A program made the translations under genes and the position numbers. Under the pieces are notes generated by a model that ran no database searches, was not told where the DNA came from, and saw only the letters and a list, made by a program, of their open reading frames with translations. From Ureibacillus endophyticus (GTDB lineage: Bacteria; Bacillota; Bacilli; Bacillales_A; Planococcaceae), in contig NZ_RBZN01000006.1 in NCBI RefSeq assembly GCF_003628435.1, positions 51,454 through 115,453 on the forward strand: a stretch of 64,000 nucleotides of DNA, in the 5' to 3' direction. This document shows, piece by piece, positions 7,995 to 16,922 of the stretch. Positions within the stretch are counted from its first letter, which is position 1; each line of letters starts with the position of its first letter.

Positions 7995-8561
7995 ATGGCA
8001 GATAAACATCATTACTTTTTTGCAGTAAAGCTTCCAAACGATGTGAAATCATTTTTACATAATTGGATTGAGCAAAATAGAGAGAAATTCCCATTTAAGC
8101 GTTGGGTACACGAAGCGGATTATCATATCACATTAGCGTTTTTAGGTTTTGCTGAGGAAGAAATGAAAATAAAATCGATTCAATCCGTGTCTTCTGCAAT
8201 TTCTGATATAGGGCCATTTTCTTTAACATTAAGTAATATAGGTACATTTGGATCACCGAAAAGTCCACGTATTTTTTGGGCTGGTGTAAATGAATCGCAA
8301 ATTTTAAATAATTTACAAAAACAAGTGTATCAACAGTGTATTGAGGTCGGTTTTCAATTGGATAAAAAACCTTTCCGCCCCCACATTACATTGGCCAGAA
8401 AATGGGAGGGAGAACAGCCTTTTGATATAAATTCTCTTATCCCAATACTTTCTGAAGATGGTAAGGAAGTTTCATTTGAAGTGAATGAAGTTGTGCTATA
8501 TGAAACACACTTAGATAAATCCCCTAAGTATAAAGAATATGCAGTTTTTTCATTAAAATAA
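7995..8561 (+). CDS. thpR: RNA 2',3'-cyclic phosphodiesterase (ThpR/LigT)
   Basis: 188 residues of the 2H phosphoesterase superfamily. Both catalytic H-x-T-x motifs are visible: YHITLAFLG near residue 47 and RPHITLARK near residue 127. The enzyme opens 2',3'-cyclic phosphates on RNA ends and was first described as a 2'-5' RNA ligase. The frame extends upstream to ATG 7968, but AGGGG lies 7-8 bases before ATG 7995, and that protein (MADKHHYFFAVKLP) matches the family's usual beginning. Monocistronic, with a terminator after it. Confidence 0.9.
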   Translation: MADKHHYFFAVKLPNDVKSFLHNWIEQNREKFPFKRWVHEADYHITLAFLGFAEEEMKIKSIQSVSSAISDIGPFSLTLSNIGTFGSPKSPRIFWAGVNESQILNNLQKQVYQQCIEVGFQLDKKPFRPHITLARKWEGEQPFDINSLIPILSEDGKEVSFEVNEVVLYETHLDKSPKYKEYAVFSLK

Positions 8562-8566
8562 GAGAT

Positions 8567-8612
8567 AAAGGGCTGTACAGAAAGGAAATTTCTGCACAGC
8601 CTTTAAAAAATT
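8567..8612 (+). terminator. Terminator of thpR
   Basis: AAAGGGCTGTACAGAAA ... TTTCTGCACAGCCTTT (one bulge, one mismatch) followed by AAAAAATTTT. Confidence 0.8.
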
Positions 8613-8674
8613 TTGTGTAGAAGACACATAATTTATCTCATATTTTATATATTAAGATAAAGGAGTGATATCCA

Positions 8675-8812
8675 ATGAGAATGCCTGCGTTGCCACAACC
8701 TACAGTAGTTGAAAAAAGACCAAGAAAATCCGTATTTCATTATTTTAAAAAGGTGTTTTGGAACAAAGTTTTGAAGAAACGTTCCTTTGTAAAGGTTCCT
8801 CCTAGTCAATAG
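8675..8812 (+). CDS. Small basic protein (45 aa)
   Basis: ATG 8675 preceded by AAAGGAG with a good spacing; 45 codons. The product begins MRMPALPQPTVVEKRPRKS and ends VKVPPSQ. It has a Pro-rich start and a core of many Lys/Arg and aromatic residues (FHYFKKVFWNKVLKKRSF), giving a strongly basic amphipathic peptide. Its stop overlaps a strong terminator. I do not recognise a family. Possible roles are nucleic-acid or membrane binding, but nothing in the sequence decides this. The ribosome site and terminator are the support for calling it a gene. Confidence 0.65.
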   Translation: MRMPALPQPTVVEKRPRKSVFHYFKKVFWNKVLKKRSFVKVPPSQ

Positions 8813-8853
8813 CTGTCCTGTGCTAATATCTGTTGCATAGGATAGCTATTTTT
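8811..8853 (+). terminator. Terminator between the 45-aa gene and helD
   Basis: AGCTGTCCTGTGC ... GCATAGGATAGCT with two mismatches, followed by ATTTTTT. The hairpin is nearly symmetric and may also stop helD transcripts arriving from the other side. Confidence 0.8.
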
Positions 8854-11107
8854 TGATTTCATCTAACAAAAAGGACTCCATATTAGGTCCTACTAAATAC
8901 AATTCATGCATTGCTCTAGTTAAGCTCACATACAACAATTTCCGATCAATTGGTGTATCAAAATAAGGTGTATCAAAGGCAACAATAATAACCGCATCAA
9001 ATTCAAGACCTTTTGCTAAGTAACTTGGAACGATTAGCAATTGAGTTTTTCCAAGAACAGAATCCTCTTTTAAAACGGCTGCTTCAATGCCGGATTTATT
9101 CAGTATCTTTGAATACAATAAAGCTTCTTTAGATGTCTTACAAATAAGTGCAATAGAGCGATGTCCTCTTTGAAGTAACTTTTCATAAATTTCTTCAATT
9201 ATTCCTGCGCTAAATTTTTCACTTTCTACAAAAGTAGGGATGTTTCCATGACGTACAACAGGTTCAACTAACGGAAGGTCTTCATCCATTTTAGATAAAA
9301 TTTTGTTTGCAACTTCCATTATTTCAATCGTTGTACGGTAACTTTTTTGCAATGTGAAATAGTTTGCACGGGGGAATAGATTTAATACGGAATCCCACTC
9401 GGTAACCGAACGATAACTATGAATCCCTTGAGCTAAATCTCCTACCATAGTAAACATATCGGTTTCTAAACCAGCTTTTAATGCTGCTAATTGGAATAAA
9501 CTATAATCTTGGACTTCATCAATGAAAACAACTCGCATTTTCCACTGCTCGGGAATTCCTTTAATTTTCGCATGTAAGTAATATAGGGCTGCTAAATCTT
9601 CAATTGCCCATCGTTCTTTTTTGTGATATTGAAGAAACTTTTCTTGTTCTTCCATTGTCCATTCAGGTGCTAATTCACTTAAAAGAATGCGATCAGTCAA
9701 AAATTTACGATAAAATAGTTTAGTTTTTACTTTCTCAAATCGTCGCATATAGGCTGAAGCGGTGGTTTTAGCTTCCGCTTTAATCTTTGGTAAGCGTTCG
9801 TCCCGTTTATCAATAAACTTGGTAACCATTTCTCTTCGTTTGTCAGGGTCCCGAAGTCCGCTAAGTGCTTTTCCTATCATGTCTTCATAACGTTTATTTA
9901 AAGTATCAATGACTGACTTCGATTTTCTTTTTACTTCTGCTTGTATCACTTTCTTGATTCGCTCTAGACGTTTTTCAATAGGCATATAAGAAAATTCAAT
10001 TAAAAACAGCTTTTTTAAATGGCTACCTCTTATAATTTTATATTTTTCGATGGAGACATCTTCATCGAAAAGAATAGCAAGTTGCTGTTCGTGCATAGTT
10101 AAGTAGCGATCTAAAATATCTCGGTAAAATAGGGTACCTTTTATTTTGGGAATATTAAAGGCAGGGAGTGTATCAATTCCGTCTTCAACAATAGTTTCAA
10201 GTTGCTCGTTAGGGTTTTGTAGTTTTAATTTAATGCCAATTGCCTTTTGAACATATTCTTCGTAGGTCGTTTGACAAATATGTTCAACACCAAGTTCAGG
10301 TAAAACATTCCCGATATATTCAATAAACAATTTGTTAGGCGCTAATATCATAAGTTGCTCAGGGTTAAAATGTTCACCCATTGTATATAAAAAATAAGAT
10401 ATGCGGTGAAGAGCAATGGTTGTTTTTCCACTTCCCGCGGCACCTTGAACGAGTATAGGTTGACGAAGGTGGGCTCGAATGATTTCATTTTGCTCCTTTT
10501 GGATAGTTGCAACGATTTCGGTTAATCGAACGTCGGCTTTTCCAGAAAGAGCATCTTGTAAAAGCTCGTCATTTGTTGTTAAGTCTATATCTTGGAAGCT
10601 AAGTAGTTCTCCATCTTCAATTTTATATTGGCGTTTTGAATAAAGATGTCCGGTAAAAACCTCATCTCGAACAGGATATGTAATTTCTCCAAGTCGGCCA
10701 TCATAATAAACGTTAGCAACAGGAGAACGCCAATCTACAATAATGGGTTCAAGTGTCTCGTTGTGAAATAATGATGTCTTCCCGATGTATAAAAGTTCTT
10801 CAGCTTCTCCAGTTCTTTGAAAGTGAATCCGTGCAAAATAGGGTTTCTTTTTAACAGCCTCTAGGCTATCTTTTTGATTAAGAGCCATTTCGAAAAAACG
10901 AGAATTTGTTAAAATGTTAATATAGCTATCACTGGAATCAATATATTCAAGATTAGCCATGGATTCTTTAATTTTTTCTTGAACTGCTTTCAAGTCTCGT
11001 TGTGAAGCTTCCAGAATTTGCTCCATATATTGTTTTGTGTAATTTAATCGATCTACTTCCTTCTCAAATTCTGGATGTTGGAAAGATTCCTGTTGTTTTT
11101 TAGACAC
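8846..11107 (-). CDS. helD: HelD, RNA polymerase recycling helicase-like protein
   Basis: 753 residues, close to B. subtilis HelD (774). An N-terminal coiled-coil arm (about 10-50) precedes the UvrD/Rep-like motor with Walker A QGAAGSGKTTIALHR near residue 222, Walker B VVFIDEVQDYS, motif III GDLAQGIHSYR, motif IV LQKSYRT and motif VI LLYVSLTRAMHEL. HelD binds stalled RNA polymerase and releases nucleic acid using ATP. The start is GTG 11107 with a GGGGG site upstream; an ATG two bases earlier is out of frame. Monocistronic. Confidence 0.93.
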   Translation of the reverse strand: MSKKQQESFQHPEFEKEVDRLNYTKQYMEQILEASQRDLKAVQEKIKESMANLEYIDSSDSYINILTNSRFFEMALNQKDSLEAVKKKPYFARIHFQRTGEAEELLYIGKTSLFHNETLEPIIVDWRSPVANVYYDGRLGEITYPVRDEVFTGHLYSKRQYKIEDGELLSFQDIDLTTNDELLQDALSGKADVRLTEIVATIQKEQNEIIRAHLRQPILVQGAAGSGKTTIALHRISYFLYTMGEHFNPEQLMILAPNKLFIEYIGNVLPELGVEHICQTTYEEYVQKAIGIKLKLQNPNEQLETIVEDGIDTLPAFNIPKIKGTLFYRDILDRYLTMHEQQLAILFDEDVSIEKYKIIRGSHLKKLFLIEFSYMPIEKRLERIKKVIQAEVKRKSKSVIDTLNKRYEDMIGKALSGLRDPDKRREMVTKFIDKRDERLPKIKAEAKTTASAYMRRFEKVKTKLFYRKFLTDRILLSELAPEWTMEEQEKFLQYHKKERWAIEDLAALYYLHAKIKGIPEQWKMRVVFIDEVQDYSLFQLAALKAGLETDMFTMVGDLAQGIHSYRSVTEWDSVLNLFPRANYFTLQKSYRTTIEIMEVANKILSKMDEDLPLVEPVVRHGNIPTFVESEKFSAGIIEEIYEKLLQRGHRSIALICKTSKEALLYSKILNKSGIEAAVLKEDSVLGKTQLLIVPSYLAKGLEFDAVIIVAFDTPYFDTPIDRKLLYVSLTRAMHELYLVGPNMESFLLDEIKK

Positions 11108-11354
11108 ATTAAAACCCCCAATCTATATTTACTTAAAATTTAGATATTAATCTTACTAAAATCCCTATAAAAAGTGAAGTTTCATTACATTTTGTTGTAT
11201 ATTTTTTACAATTAAATGGCATTATAGGAATGTACTCCTAGTAGAATAGGAGCCCTAGCTGATATACTTTTTTAATATTTTGAAACATAATGTAATCAAT
11301 TAATAATATATTAAAAATACTTTAATTAAAGATAATTATCTGGGGGTAGGTTTC

Positions 11355-11525
11355 TTGGAAAGTTTAATTTATTCCACAATAGATTTAGAAAATGAAATAT
11401 ACAATTTACGTAAACGAATGATCGAAATAGGCAGAAATAAAGGACTTCTACACCCAGAGACAATAAAATGTAGTCAAGAATTAGATGTAATTATGAATCA
11501 ATTTCAAAATTTAAAACCAAATTAA
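11355..11525 (+). CDS. Spo0E-like aspartyl-phosphate phosphatase
   Basis: 56 codons from TTG 11355 (GGGGG-TAGG upstream) to TAA. The product (MESLIYSTIDLENEIYNLRK...) has two helices; the second carries the family signature SQELD (KCSQELDVIMNQF) with the catalytic Asp. Length (50-60 aa) and motif match Spo0E/YnzD/YisI, which dephosphorylate Spo0A~P and restrain sporulation. A near-perfect terminator follows. Regulation is not evident. Alternative target response regulators are possible. Confidence 0.85.
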   Translation: MESLIYSTIDLENEIYNLRKRMIEIGRNKGLLHPETIKCSQELDVIMNQFQNLKPN

Positions 11526-11536
11526 AATTCTATATG

Positions 11537-11575
11537 GAAGCTAATTACTTCAAGTAATTAGCTTCTTATTTTTTT
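11537..11575 (+). terminator. Terminator of the Spo0E-like gene
   Basis: A 13-bp stem GAAGCTAATTACT / AGTAATTAGCTTC followed by TTATTTTTTTG. Confidence 0.9.
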
Positions 11576-11588
11576 GTAAATACTTCGA

Positions 11589-11641
11589 TTGACTATAAAG
11601 TTGTATCATACATATACTATATTCAAATATATGTTTGAATA
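11589..11641 (+). promoter_or_regulatory. cadC promoter and CadC operator
   Basis: TTGACT (11589-11594), an 18-bp spacer and TATACT (11613-11618). The palindrome TATTCAAATA-TATGTTTGAATA at 11620-11641 follows directly, the same layout as the pI258 cadmium operon operator. Dimeric CadC bound here would block transcription until Cd(II), Pb(II) or Zn(II) binds it. Confidence 0.85.
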
Positions 11642-11654
11642 AGAGGTGGCTGGT

Positions 11655-12026
11655 TTGCCCAAAGAAAAAGATTTTTGTGAAGTGACATGTGTAGATGAAG
11701 AAAAGGTCTTAAAAATTCAAAATAAATTAGATGAAGAACAACCCGTGGAAGTGTCCAAAGTATTCAAGGTATTATCCGATGAAACAAGAGTGAAAATTGC
11801 CTATGCGTTAACGATTGAAGATGAACTTTGTGTTTGTGATGTCGCAAATATAGTTGGAACTTCAATTGCCACTGCATCTCATCATCTCAGGTTATTGCGA
11901 AATTTAGGGTTAGCGAAATATCGTAAAGTGGGAAAATTAGTTTATTACTCATTAGATGATGATCACGTTAAACAACTGATAGAAGTCGCTTTTGCTCATC
12001 AAAAGGAGGTGGCAAAAGATGAATGA
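11655..12026 (+). CDS. cadC: Cadmium-responsive ArsR-family repressor CadC
   Basis: 123 residues of the ArsR/SmtB winged-helix family. The alpha-3 metal motif ELCVCDVA and the N-terminal Cys pair (FCEVTC) form the CadC Cys4 site; [13 protein letters not shown] is the recognition helix. The frame starts at GTG 11646, but AGAGGTGG (11642-11649) covers that codon. TTG 11655 is 8 bases from the AGAGG core and gives [18 protein letters not shown], which aligns with the start of pI258 CadC. It represses its own operon through the palindrome just upstream. The reading frame overlaps cadA by eight bases. Confidence 0.92.
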   Translation: MPKEKDFCEVTCVDEEKVLKIQNKLDEEQPVEVSKVFKVLSDETRVKIAYALTIEDELCVCDVANIVGTSIATASHHLRLLRNLGLAKYRKVGKLVYYSLDDDHVKQLIEVAFAHQKEVAKDE

Positions 12027-14358
12027 GGCAAATGAACAAAATAAAACGGTGTATCGAGTTGAAGGTTTTTCCTGTGCGAACTGTGCTGGGAAGTTTGAAC
12101 GAAAAGTAAAAGAGCTTGCTGGGGTACAAGATGCAAAGGTGAATTTTGGTGCCTCAAAAATAAGTGTTGTTGGTCATACCACGGTTGAAGAACTTGAAAA
12201 GGTAGGGGCATTTGAGAATTTAAAGGTATATCCTGATAGGCCGAAAAAACAAAAAGTTTATCGAGTAGAAGGTTTTTCCTGTGCAAATTGTGCAGGGAAA
12301 TTCGAACGTAACGTAAAACAATTACCAGGCGTACAAGATGCAAAAGTAAATTTTGGCGCATCGAAAATTAGTGTTATAGGCGAAACAACCATCCAAGAGC
12401 TAGAAAAAGCAGGAGCCTTTGAAGGCCTTAAAGTTATGCTAGATAAACCTACAGCAGTAATTGAGCCGAAAACAGAGAAGGTTCCGTTCTATAAAAAACA
12501 TCAAGTTCTCATTTTTTCTGCTCTACTTATTGTACTAGGTTATCTTTCTTCTTATTTAAATGGTGAAAAGAACGTAATCACAATATTATTATTTTTATCT
12601 GCAATAGTCATTGGTGGCTATTCTCTTTTTAAAGTTGGTCTAAAAAATTTAATCCAGCTTGATTTTGATATGAAAACATTAATGACTGTGGCGATAATTG
12701 GTGCAGCCATAATCGGTGAATGGGCTGAAGGGGCAGTTGTCGTTATTCTCTTCGCAATAAGTGAGGCATTGGAGCGCTACTCAATGGATCAAGCGCGGCA
12801 ATCCATCCGGTCATTAATGGATATTGCACCAAAAGAAGCACTCGTTAGACGTCACGGCCAAGAAATGCTAGTTCCCGTTGAAGATGTTGCAATTGGAGAT
12901 ATTATGATTGTGAAACCAGGTCAGAAAATTGCAATGGATGGCATCGTGACTAATGGAAACTCCATCGTTAACCAAGCCGCGATAACAGGGGAATCTGTAC
13001 CTGTGGTTAAAACAGTAAACGATGAAGTATTTGCTGGAACGTTAAATGAAGAAGGCTTACTAGAAGTACGAATTACGAAGTTAGTTGAAGACACTACTAT
13101 TTCGAAAATTATTGAACTTGTAGAAGAAGCACAAGCCGAACGAGCACCATCTCAAGCGTTTGTTGATAAATTTGCAAAATATTATACTCCCATCATTATG
13201 GTCATTGCTGCATTGGTAGCAATAGTGCCACCCCTTGTATATGCAGGCGATTGGGGAGAGTGGATTTATCAAGGTTTATCCGTTCTAGTGGTTGGTTGCC
13301 CATGTGCTTTAGTTATCTCAACCCCCATTTCAATTGTATCTGCCATAGGTAATGCTGCGAAAAAAGGTGTGCTTATTAAAGGTGGCGTTTATTTAGAGGA
13401 AATGGGGAATGTAAGAGCGATTGCCTTCGATAAAACAGGTACAATCACGAAAGGAATTCCAGTTGTAACGGAATTCGAGGTGTTAAATGGAGAAAATGAA
13501 GAACAAATTTTATCATTCATTGCTGCACTTGAATATCGTTCAGGTCATCCTCTTGCCAGTGCGATCATAAAAAATGCCGAAGATAAGCAAACTTCTTATT
13601 TAGATATTAACGTTGAAGATTATACTTCCATCACTGGCAAGGGTGTTAAAGGATCCATAGATGGAATTACGTACTATGTTGGAAGTCTACATCTTTTTAA
13701 CGAAATAACTTTAGTGGAAAGTGAAATTAGTCAACGAATTGATACCCTTCAGAATCAAGGGAAAACTGTAATGCTTTTTGGGAATAAGCAAAAAGTGTTG
13801 GCAATTATTGCCGTTGCTGATGAAGTGCGTGAATCAAGTCGTAACGTAATAAATTCTTTACACGAGCTAGGCATTAAGAAAACAGTGATGTTAACTGGGG
13901 ATAATACAGCTACAGCCAAAGCAATTAGTAGAGCTATAGGGATTTCTGAAATAAAAGCCGAACTAATGCCAGAAGATAAATTAAATTATATAAAATTGTT
14001 AAGAAGTGAGTATGGAAAGGTCGTAATGGTAGGAGATGGAGTAAATGATGCTCCAGCTTTAGCAGCTTCAACAGTAGGGATTGCGATGGGTGGAGCAGGT
14101 ACGGATACAGCATTGGAAACAGCAGATGTTGCCTTAATGGCTGATGATTTAAGTAAACTACCATTTACTATCAAATTAAGTCGTAAAGCCTTAAGGATTA
14201 TTAAATCCAATATTACTTTCTCATTAGGAATCAAGCTACTAGCCTTATTGCTAGTCGTACCAGGATGGCTAACTTTATGGATTGCCATATTTGCCGACAT
14301 TGGTGCCACATTAATTGTATCACTAAATAGTATGCGGTTAATGAGGGTTAAAGAGTAA
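12019..14358 (+). CDS. cadA: Cd/Zn/Pb-exporting P1B-2 ATPase CadA, twin HMA domains
   Basis: 779 residues. Two N-terminal heavy-metal-associated domains (about 11-73 and 80-142, each [12 protein letters not shown]) are followed by membrane helices, actuator ITGES ([10 protein letters not shown]), the CPC ion site [11 protein letters not shown], the phosphorylation loop DKTGTITKG, the HP motif SGHPLASA and [16 protein letters not shown] plus FSCANC identifies the Zn/Cd/Pb subgroup. Start ATG 12019 follows AAGGAGGTGG and overlaps cadC; the upstream-extended frame (11992) lies inside cadC. The two HMA domains are almost identical, which points to a recent internal duplication; most CadA proteins have one. 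Confidence 0.95.
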   Translation: MNEANEQNKTVYRVEGFSCANCAGKFERKVKELAGVQDAKVNFGASKISVVGHTTVEELEKVGAFENLKVYPDRPKKQKVYRVEGFSCANCAGKFERNVKQLPGVQDAKVNFGASKISVIGETTIQELEKAGAFEGLKVMLDKPTAVIEPKTEKVPFYKKHQVLIFSALLIVLGYLSSYLNGEKNVITILLFLSAIVIGGYSLFKVGLKNLIQLDFDMKTLMTVAIIGAAIIGEWAEGAVVVILFAISEALERYSMDQARQSIRSLMDIAPKEALVRRHGQEMLVPVEDVAIGDIMIVKPGQKIAMDGIVTNGNSIVNQAAITGESVPVVKTVNDEVFAGTLNEEGLLEVRITKLVEDTTISKIIELVEEAQAERAPSQAFVDKFAKYYTPIIMVIAALVAIVPPLVYAGDWGEWIYQGLSVLVVGCPCALVISTPISIVSAIGNAAKKGVLIKGGVYLEEMGNVRAIAFDKTGTITKGIPVVTEFEVLNGENEEQILSFIAALEYRSGHPLASAIIKNAEDKQTSYLDINVEDYTSITGKGVKGSIDGITYYVGSLHLFNEITLVESEISQRIDTLQNQGKTVMLFGNKQKVLAIIAVADEVRESSRNVINSLHELGIKKTVMLTGDNTATAKAISRAIGISEIKAELMPEDKLNYIKLLRSEYGKVVMVGDGVNDAPALAASTVGIAMGGAGTDTALETADVALMADDLSKLPFTIKLSRKALRIIKSNITFSLGIKLLALLLVVPGWLTLWIAIFADIGATLIVSLNSMRLMRVKE
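12049..12444 (+). repeat. In-frame tandem duplication of the HMA domain in cadA
   Basis: Units begin at 12049 and 12256, 207 bp (69 codons) apart. Runs such as [12 protein letters not shown] and [16 protein letters not shown] are shared exactly at protein level, while the DNA differs mainly at third positions. This indicates duplication followed by selection for the protein. Confidence 0.85.
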
Positions 14359-14468
14359 AGGTGCCGTCTGAAAATTATTTGAGACGGTACCTTTGCGATT
14401 GCCATTAGCACTTTCATCGTAGATAAATTGCGACGAGGATGGCATTTTTATGTGACCACCGCAGAAGA
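14357..14468 (+). repeat. Dispersed hairpin-ended repeat, copy C (partial); cadA terminator
   Basis: Begins with the hairpin AAAGGTGCCGTCT / AGACGGTACCTTT, which follows the cadA stop and probably ends its message. The body shares AGATAAATTGCGACGAGGATGG and flanking bases in order with the element at 40686-40864, and GACCACCGCAG with both other copies. The right-hand hairpin of the full element is absent. Confidence 0.7.
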
Positions 14469-14796
14469 AATCAACTTACTTCAAAACATCTCCTTTCTAT
14501 ATTGAAACTTTTAGGAAACTTATTCGTATACAAAATAAATGCAATTATGGAAAAAACGTTAAATTTATTTACAAGAAGGAGAAAGAGTTTATTTTGTATC
14601 ATTGACTGAAAAAAATATTATTTTTAGTCTATTTTATTACCATTACGGAAGCATATTATTCTACGCTTGTTATTGAAGAACCAAAGATGCCTCCAAGATT
14701 TCAAACGATGCAAGTTTCTATACAATCTGACATATCAATGGTTCAAATGCGGTAGCAAAGACTAGTTGATATAATGAGCCTTATTCGCATTCGCAT
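14469..14796. other. Intergenic stretch with an orphan reading frame
   Basis: No firm gene. One open frame runs from CTG 14606 to TAG 14753 (49 codons). Its translation opens KKILFLVYFITITEAYYSTL, like a signal peptide, then VIEEPKMPPRFQ. It has no ATG/GTG/TTG in frame and no ribosome site at the right distance; an AAGGAG lies about 26 bases upstream. It may be a decayed small secreted-protein gene. Otherwise I see nothing here. Confidence 0.35.
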
Positions 14797-14835
14797 GAAA
14801 AAAGATAGCTATCACTTACATTTTGGTGATAGCTA
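14797..14835 (-). terminator. Terminator of the 175-aa membrane protein gene
   Basis: GATAGCTATCAC ... GTGATAGCT hairpin; on the minus strand it is followed by CTTTTTTC. Confidence 0.75.
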
Positions 14836-14842
14836 CCTTTCA

Positions 14843-15370
14843 TTACGATGTCACTTTTTTGGGAAAGATAAAGTACGATAGACAGATAATCGCATCAATT
14901 AATAACACTAAACCCCATACTCTCCATATACCATTTAAAGCTTCGGTTGCTTGTGAGCCTACAAAAGTAATAATTCCCCAAAATAGCAAACTTCCAATTG
15001 AAAAGGCAGTAACGTGTCTTGCCCACATTTTTAACTCGTGAATTGCTTTTGCCATGCCTGTTAATGTCTTTTTACTAGACGGTTTTTTTAAGAACCATGA
15101 TTGGAACTTCTCATCTGCCCAAGCAATCATTGTTTTGCCATATGCAATGGATACCCCAATATAAATGACCGAAAGTCCGTGCGCGGTAGTGGCTGTAGCA
15201 CCATTCCGTAAATCAATTACCGTCAAAGCTACTAATCCAAGGTCAATTAATGGCGTTAAGAGGAAAAATAGAATGCTTACTTTATTCCACTTCAACACAT
15301 ATCTTGAAAAGAGTCCTGCAATAATCACAATCCAAAAGGCAACTTCAGCAGCAATAATCCATTTTATCAT
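14843..15370 (-). CDS. Integral membrane protein of unknown function (175 aa)
   Basis: About five hydrophobic helices: residues 3-25, 32-52, 65-83, 117-137 and 150-170, joined by short loops. The central cytoplasmic stretch DEKFQSWFLKKPSSKKTL is basic. I recognise no functional motif and name no family. It is divergent from a TetR-type regulator gene, and the shared 85-bp region holds two identical-geometry palindromes, so this is very likely that regulator's target. Such TetR/membrane-protein pairs often respond to membrane-active compounds, but that is inference. Confidence 0.8.
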   Translation of the reverse strand: MIKWIIAAEVAFWIVIIAGLFSRYVLKWNKVSILFFLLTPLIDLGLVALTVIDLRNGATATTAHGLSVIYIGVSIAYGKTMIAWADEKFQSWFLKKPSSKKTLTGMAKAIHELKMWARHVTAFSIGSLLFWGIITFVGSQATEALNGIWRVWGLVLLIDAIICLSYFIFPKKVTS

Positions 15371-15393
15371 GTAAAAACTCCTTTAGTTTTTTT

Positions 15394-15446
15394 AATACGT
15401 TTGTATTAAAATAATAGCACGTCATTTTAAATAATACAAGTGTATT
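15394..15446. promoter_or_regulatory. Twin TetR-type operators, AATAC-N4-GTATT
   Basis: AATACGTTTGTATT at 15394-15407 and AATACAAGTGTATT at 15433-15446, with centres 39 bp apart. Both half-sites are identical in the two copies; the second extends to ATAATAC...GTATTAT. They lie between the divergent membrane-protein and TetR genes and cover the places where both promoters must be. Confidence 0.8.
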
Positions 15447-15473
15447 ATTTAAAAATTGAGTTATAATAGAGTC

Positions 15474-16046
15474 ATGCCAAAAATAGTGAATCATGAAGAA
15501 AGAAAAGCGTTAATCGCAAAAGCAACGTGGAATGTTATAGCCAGAGATGGACTTGGTGGGGCGTCTGTTCGTTCAATTGCAAAGGAGGCGAATCTTTCAC
15601 TTGGAGCTGTTCGACATTACTTCAATACACAAGAAGAGTTGCTTGAGTTTGCCATGCAACTAGTTGAAGAGCAAGCAACGGAAAGAATTATGGAACACGC
15701 GAAGCAGCAGTTACCACCAAAAGAAGTCACATTGAACATGTTAATGGAACTCATTCCACCAGAAGATCGAGTTGTTGAAATGCAAGTGTGGTTAGAGTAT
15801 ATCTCCTATAAATTAAGAAAAAAGGAGTTAAAGGAAGACTCAGTTCATCAAGGAATAAATTTAATTATGAACAAGTTGAATGATGCAGGTTTATTAAAAG
15901 TGGATATTAATCTAGAAGAGGAGATTATCCATCTGCATGCATTAATTGATGGGATAGCATTACATCTTTTAATGGGCTTTATAACCATTGGTAGAGATAG
16001 AATTCGTGCGTTAATTGAAAGGGAATTAGATCGGATATTTATATAA
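15474..16046 (+). CDS. TetR-family transcriptional regulator
   Basis: 190 residues. The N-terminal helix-turn-helix is typical: GGASVRSIAKEANLSLGAVRHYFNTQEELLEFAM. The C-terminal ligand domain is helical and not identifiable. The frame opens at TTG 15456, but a TATAAT at 15462-15467 lies within that extension, so ATG 15474 (MPKIVNHEERK) is the likely start. Only six bases separate the -10 from the ATG, and no ribosome site is present, so the message is probably leaderless. It should repress itself and the divergent membrane-protein gene through the twin palindromes. The GDPD gene follows 21 bases later and may be co-transcribed. Confidence 0.85.
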   Translation: MPKIVNHEERKALIAKATWNVIARDGLGGASVRSIAKEANLSLGAVRHYFNTQEELLEFAMQLVEEQATERIMEHAKQQLPPKEVTLNMLMELIPPEDRVVEMQVWLEYISYKLRKKELKEDSVHQGINLIMNKLNDAGLLKVDINLEEEIIHLHALIDGIALHLLMGFITIGRDRIRALIERELDRIFI

Positions 16047-16067
16047 TTTTATGTGAGGAAGGTATGA

Positions 16068-16808
16068 ATGAAAATTTTTGCCCACCGTGGGTATTCCGGA
16101 AAATATCCTGAAAATACGATGGCAGCTTTTCAGGCAGCTGCAAAATTACCGATATTTGGTGTGGAATTGGATGTACATTTAACAAAGGATAACCAAATAG
16201 TTGTCATCCATGATGAAACCATTAATCGCACTTCCAATGGTAGTGGGTTTGTGAAAGATCTTACTTTAGAGGAACTACGAAGATACGATTTTGGTTCTTG
16301 GTTTGGTGAGGAATTTTCAGGCGAGAAAATCCCGACTTTATCTGAAGTGTTAGAGCTATTCTGTAAAACGAAGATCATGGTAAACATTGAATTAAAATCG
16401 GATATTTTTGTGTATGCAGGGTTAGAAGAAAAAGTATTACGAGAAGTAGAAGCATATGGTATGGAGGATCAAGTAATTATTTCATCATTTGATCATGAAG
16501 CGGTGAGACGTATCGCTCACATTGACCCTAATGTTGAGAACGCAGCTTTGTTTGCCAATATGATATTAAACGTAGTAAATTACCAAAAAGAAATTCCTGC
16601 AAAGGCACTCCATGTCGCTTTACCAACAGCAGTTCGCAAATCGGTTTTAGAAGCAATTCAACAGAATTCAATTGTTCGTGTATATACGGTAAATGAAATT
16701 GAACATGCAGAAATACTATTGAATATTGGTGTAGATGCTATTTTTACAGATGAACCTGAGAAAATGCTGAATTTTATGAAGCAGAGAAACCAAAGGAAAG
16801 AACTCTAA
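16068..16808 (+). CDS. Cytoplasmic glycerophosphodiester phosphodiesterase
   Basis: 246 residues of the GDPD TIM-barrel family. FAHRGYSGKYPENTMAAF contains the catalytic His and Arg-Gly, ELDVHLTKDNQIVVIHDETINRTSNGSG the metal-binding Glu/Asp and second His, and NIELKS the later Glu. It lacks a signal peptide, so it should act inside the cell, splitting glycerophosphodiesters to glycerol-3-phosphate and an alcohol. The ribosome site GAGGAAGG precedes the ATG. It may share a transcript with the TetR gene 21 bases upstream. Confidence 0.92.
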   Translation: MKIFAHRGYSGKYPENTMAAFQAAAKLPIFGVELDVHLTKDNQIVVIHDETINRTSNGSGFVKDLTLEELRRYDFGSWFGEEFSGEKIPTLSEVLELFCKTKIMVNIELKSDIFVYAGLEEKVLREVEAYGMEDQVIISSFDHEAVRRIAHIDPNVENAALFANMILNVVNYQKEIPAKALHVALPTAVRKSVLEAIQQNSIVRVYTVNEIEHAEILLNIGVDAIFTDEPEKMLNFMKQRNQRKEL

Positions 16809-16887
16809 ATAAGTACGATTTTTACGCATCAAAATTGTATTCATCCTATTATTAAAATAACGAGTATTCCTACGAATCCTAAAAAGC

Positions 16888-16922
16888 ATTTAAAAATCCG
16901 GGCATGAAGATAAGCCCGGATT
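16888..16922 (-). terminator. Terminator of the DUF2804 gene
   Basis: AATCCGGGC / GCCCGGATT perfect 9-bp stem. On the minus strand it is followed by TTTTAAATG and overlaps the stop codon by two bases. Confidence 0.8.

Noticed and set aside
11999..12361. 120-codon frame antisense to cadA
   Set aside because: A shadow of the duplicated metal-binding domains, with His/Leu-rich composition typical of antisense frames.
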